From NCBI GenBank assembly GCA_022560715.1, contig JADFSQ010000183.1:1-5034 (forward strand): DNA of 5,034 nucleotides, given 5' to 3'. Every line of letters begins with the position of its first letter. The first letter of the stretch is position 1. The translations under genes and the position numbers were made by a program. This DNA comes from Bacteroidota bacterium (lineage in GTDB: Bacteria > Bacteroidota > Bacteroidia > Flavobacteriales > Flavobacteriaceae). Shown piece by piece: positions 4,494 to 5,034 of this stretch. Under the pieces are notes generated by a model that saw only the letters and a program-made list of their open reading frames with translations, ran no database searches and was not told the origin of the DNA.

Positions 4494-4512
4494 CTAACCG
4501 ATTACGAAACTT
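4494..4512 (+). repeat. 19-bp flanking repeat, right copy
   Basis: CTAACCGATTACGAAACTT matches 2248-2266 at 18 of 19 positions. What follows (TAAATTTAAAGTC) is only loosely like the TATTTAAACTG after the left copy. It lies beyond the terminator and before the end of pheS, so it marks the right edge of the accessory block. The rest of 4353-4566 shows nothing further that I can support. Confidence 0.65.
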
Positions 4513-4566
4513 CTAAATTTAAAGTCATTATAAAGGTTTAATAGAAGCTGCATTATCTTGTCTTAT

Positions 4567-5034
4567 TTACAAAGCAGATTTAAACTGTTCCAAAAAACGT
4601 ACATCATTTTCACTTAACAAGCGAATATCGCTAATTTGATGAAGTAACAACGCAATTCGGTCTATTCCCATTCCGAAAGCAAAACCAGAATATTCTTTAG
4701 AGTCTATTCCGCAATTTTCTAATACATTTGGATCTACCATACCACAACCCATAATTTCCAACCAACCTGTGCCTTTGGTCATTTTGTAATCGGTTTCGGT
4801 TTCAAGTCCCCAATACACATCTACCTCTGCGCTTGGTTCGGTAAACGGAAAATACGATGGCCGTAAGCGTATTTTGGATTTCCCGAATAGTTCCGTAGTA
4901 AAATATTGCAAGGTTTGTTTCAAATCGGCAAAACTCACATCTTTATCTATATACAAGCCTTCAACCTGATGGAAAAAACAATGCGATCGTGCCGAAATGG
5001 CTTCGTTTCTATATACTCTCCCTGGAGAAATGGT
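4567..5034 (-). CDS. pheS: Phenylalanyl-tRNA synthetase alpha subunit (C-terminal 155 residues, 5' end outside window)
   Basis: PheS charges tRNA-Phe with phenylalanine in the cytoplasm as part of the alpha2-beta2 enzyme. On the minus strand the frame is open from the window edge and ends with TAA at 4569-4567. The visible part starts with [23 protein letters not shown], which is class II motif 2 (R-x-E then H-x-x-F), and continues to [16 protein letters not shown]. Next come [14 protein letters not shown] and [15 protein letters not shown], which form the catalytic core and phenylalanine pocket. Motif 3 follows as [18 protein letters not shown] with its invariant arginine. The end, [10 protein letters not shown], is the normal C-terminus. 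A full alpha subunit is about 340 residues, so a little under half is seen. A TTG at 4956-4954 is internal and not a start. It converges on the accessory block; no terminator of its own is evident. Confidence 0.97.
   Translation of the reverse strand, partial: TISPGRVYRNEAISARSHCFFHQVEGLYIDKDVSFADLKQTLQYFTTELFGKSKIRLRPSYFPFTEPSAEVDVYWGLETETDYKMTKGTGWLEIMGCGMVDPNVLENCGIDSKEYSGFAFGMGIDRIALLLHQISDIRLLSENDVRFLEQFKSAL

Noticed and set aside
4567..4956. pheS starting at 4956
   Set aside because: The codon there is TTG inside the conserved VEGLYIDKD stretch; the frame stays open to the window edge with canonical PheS sequence.
1..5034. Insertion sequence or integrase
   Set aside because: No transposase- or recombinase-like protein is encoded on either strand; the repeats alone are not enough to call a mobile element.

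Overview
The window is AT-rich, has few clear Shine-Dalgarno sequences, carries promoter motifs of the Bacteroidetes type (TAnnTTTG) and a lipoprotein signal followed by an acidic SDDE stretch. Its edge genes (an AtoE-type short-chain fatty acid transporter and phenylalanyl-tRNA synthetase alpha) read like flavobacterial proteins. I infer a chromosomal segment of a member of the Flavobacteriia; the species cannot be named from this.

Layout. Two household genes frame the window and converge: the 3' end of an atoE-like gene (1-264, +) and the 3' half of pheS (4567-5034, -). Between them lie about 4.3 kb of accessory DNA in three modules: (1) a RES/Xre-type toxin-antitoxin operon (413-1401); (2) a lone small lipoprotein gene with a lipocalin-like look (1716-2117); (3) an AraC-family regulator (2313-3155) followed by two tandem SRPBCC (START/Bet v1-like) paralogues, one with a signal peptide and one without (3271-4352), closed by a strong intrinsic terminator (4411-4439).

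The modules are delimited by repeats rather than by recognisable transposon genes. The same 25-bp sequence sits just before each module (311-335, 1634-1658, 2272-2296). A longer duplication, which includes a decayed second copy of the atoE 3' end, flanks the toxin-antitoxin module (about 210-310 versus 1502-1610). An attC-like imperfect palindrome follows the lipoprotein gene (2134-2249). A 19-bp near-repeat brackets the regulator/SRPBCC module (2248-2266 and 4494-4512). The simplest reading is that the gap between atoE and pheS is an insertion hotspot that has gained genes in cassette-like units; no integrase or transposase is visible here, so the mechanism remains inference.

Within the modules, the toxin-antitoxin pair is translationally coupled (TAATG overlap) and has an inverted-repeat operator at its promoter. 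The regulator probably controls the SRPBCC pair: a TAnnTTTG box lies between two copies of a repeat spaced exactly 59 bp apart. The biochemical role of the SRPBCC pair and of the lipoprotein cannot be read from sequence.
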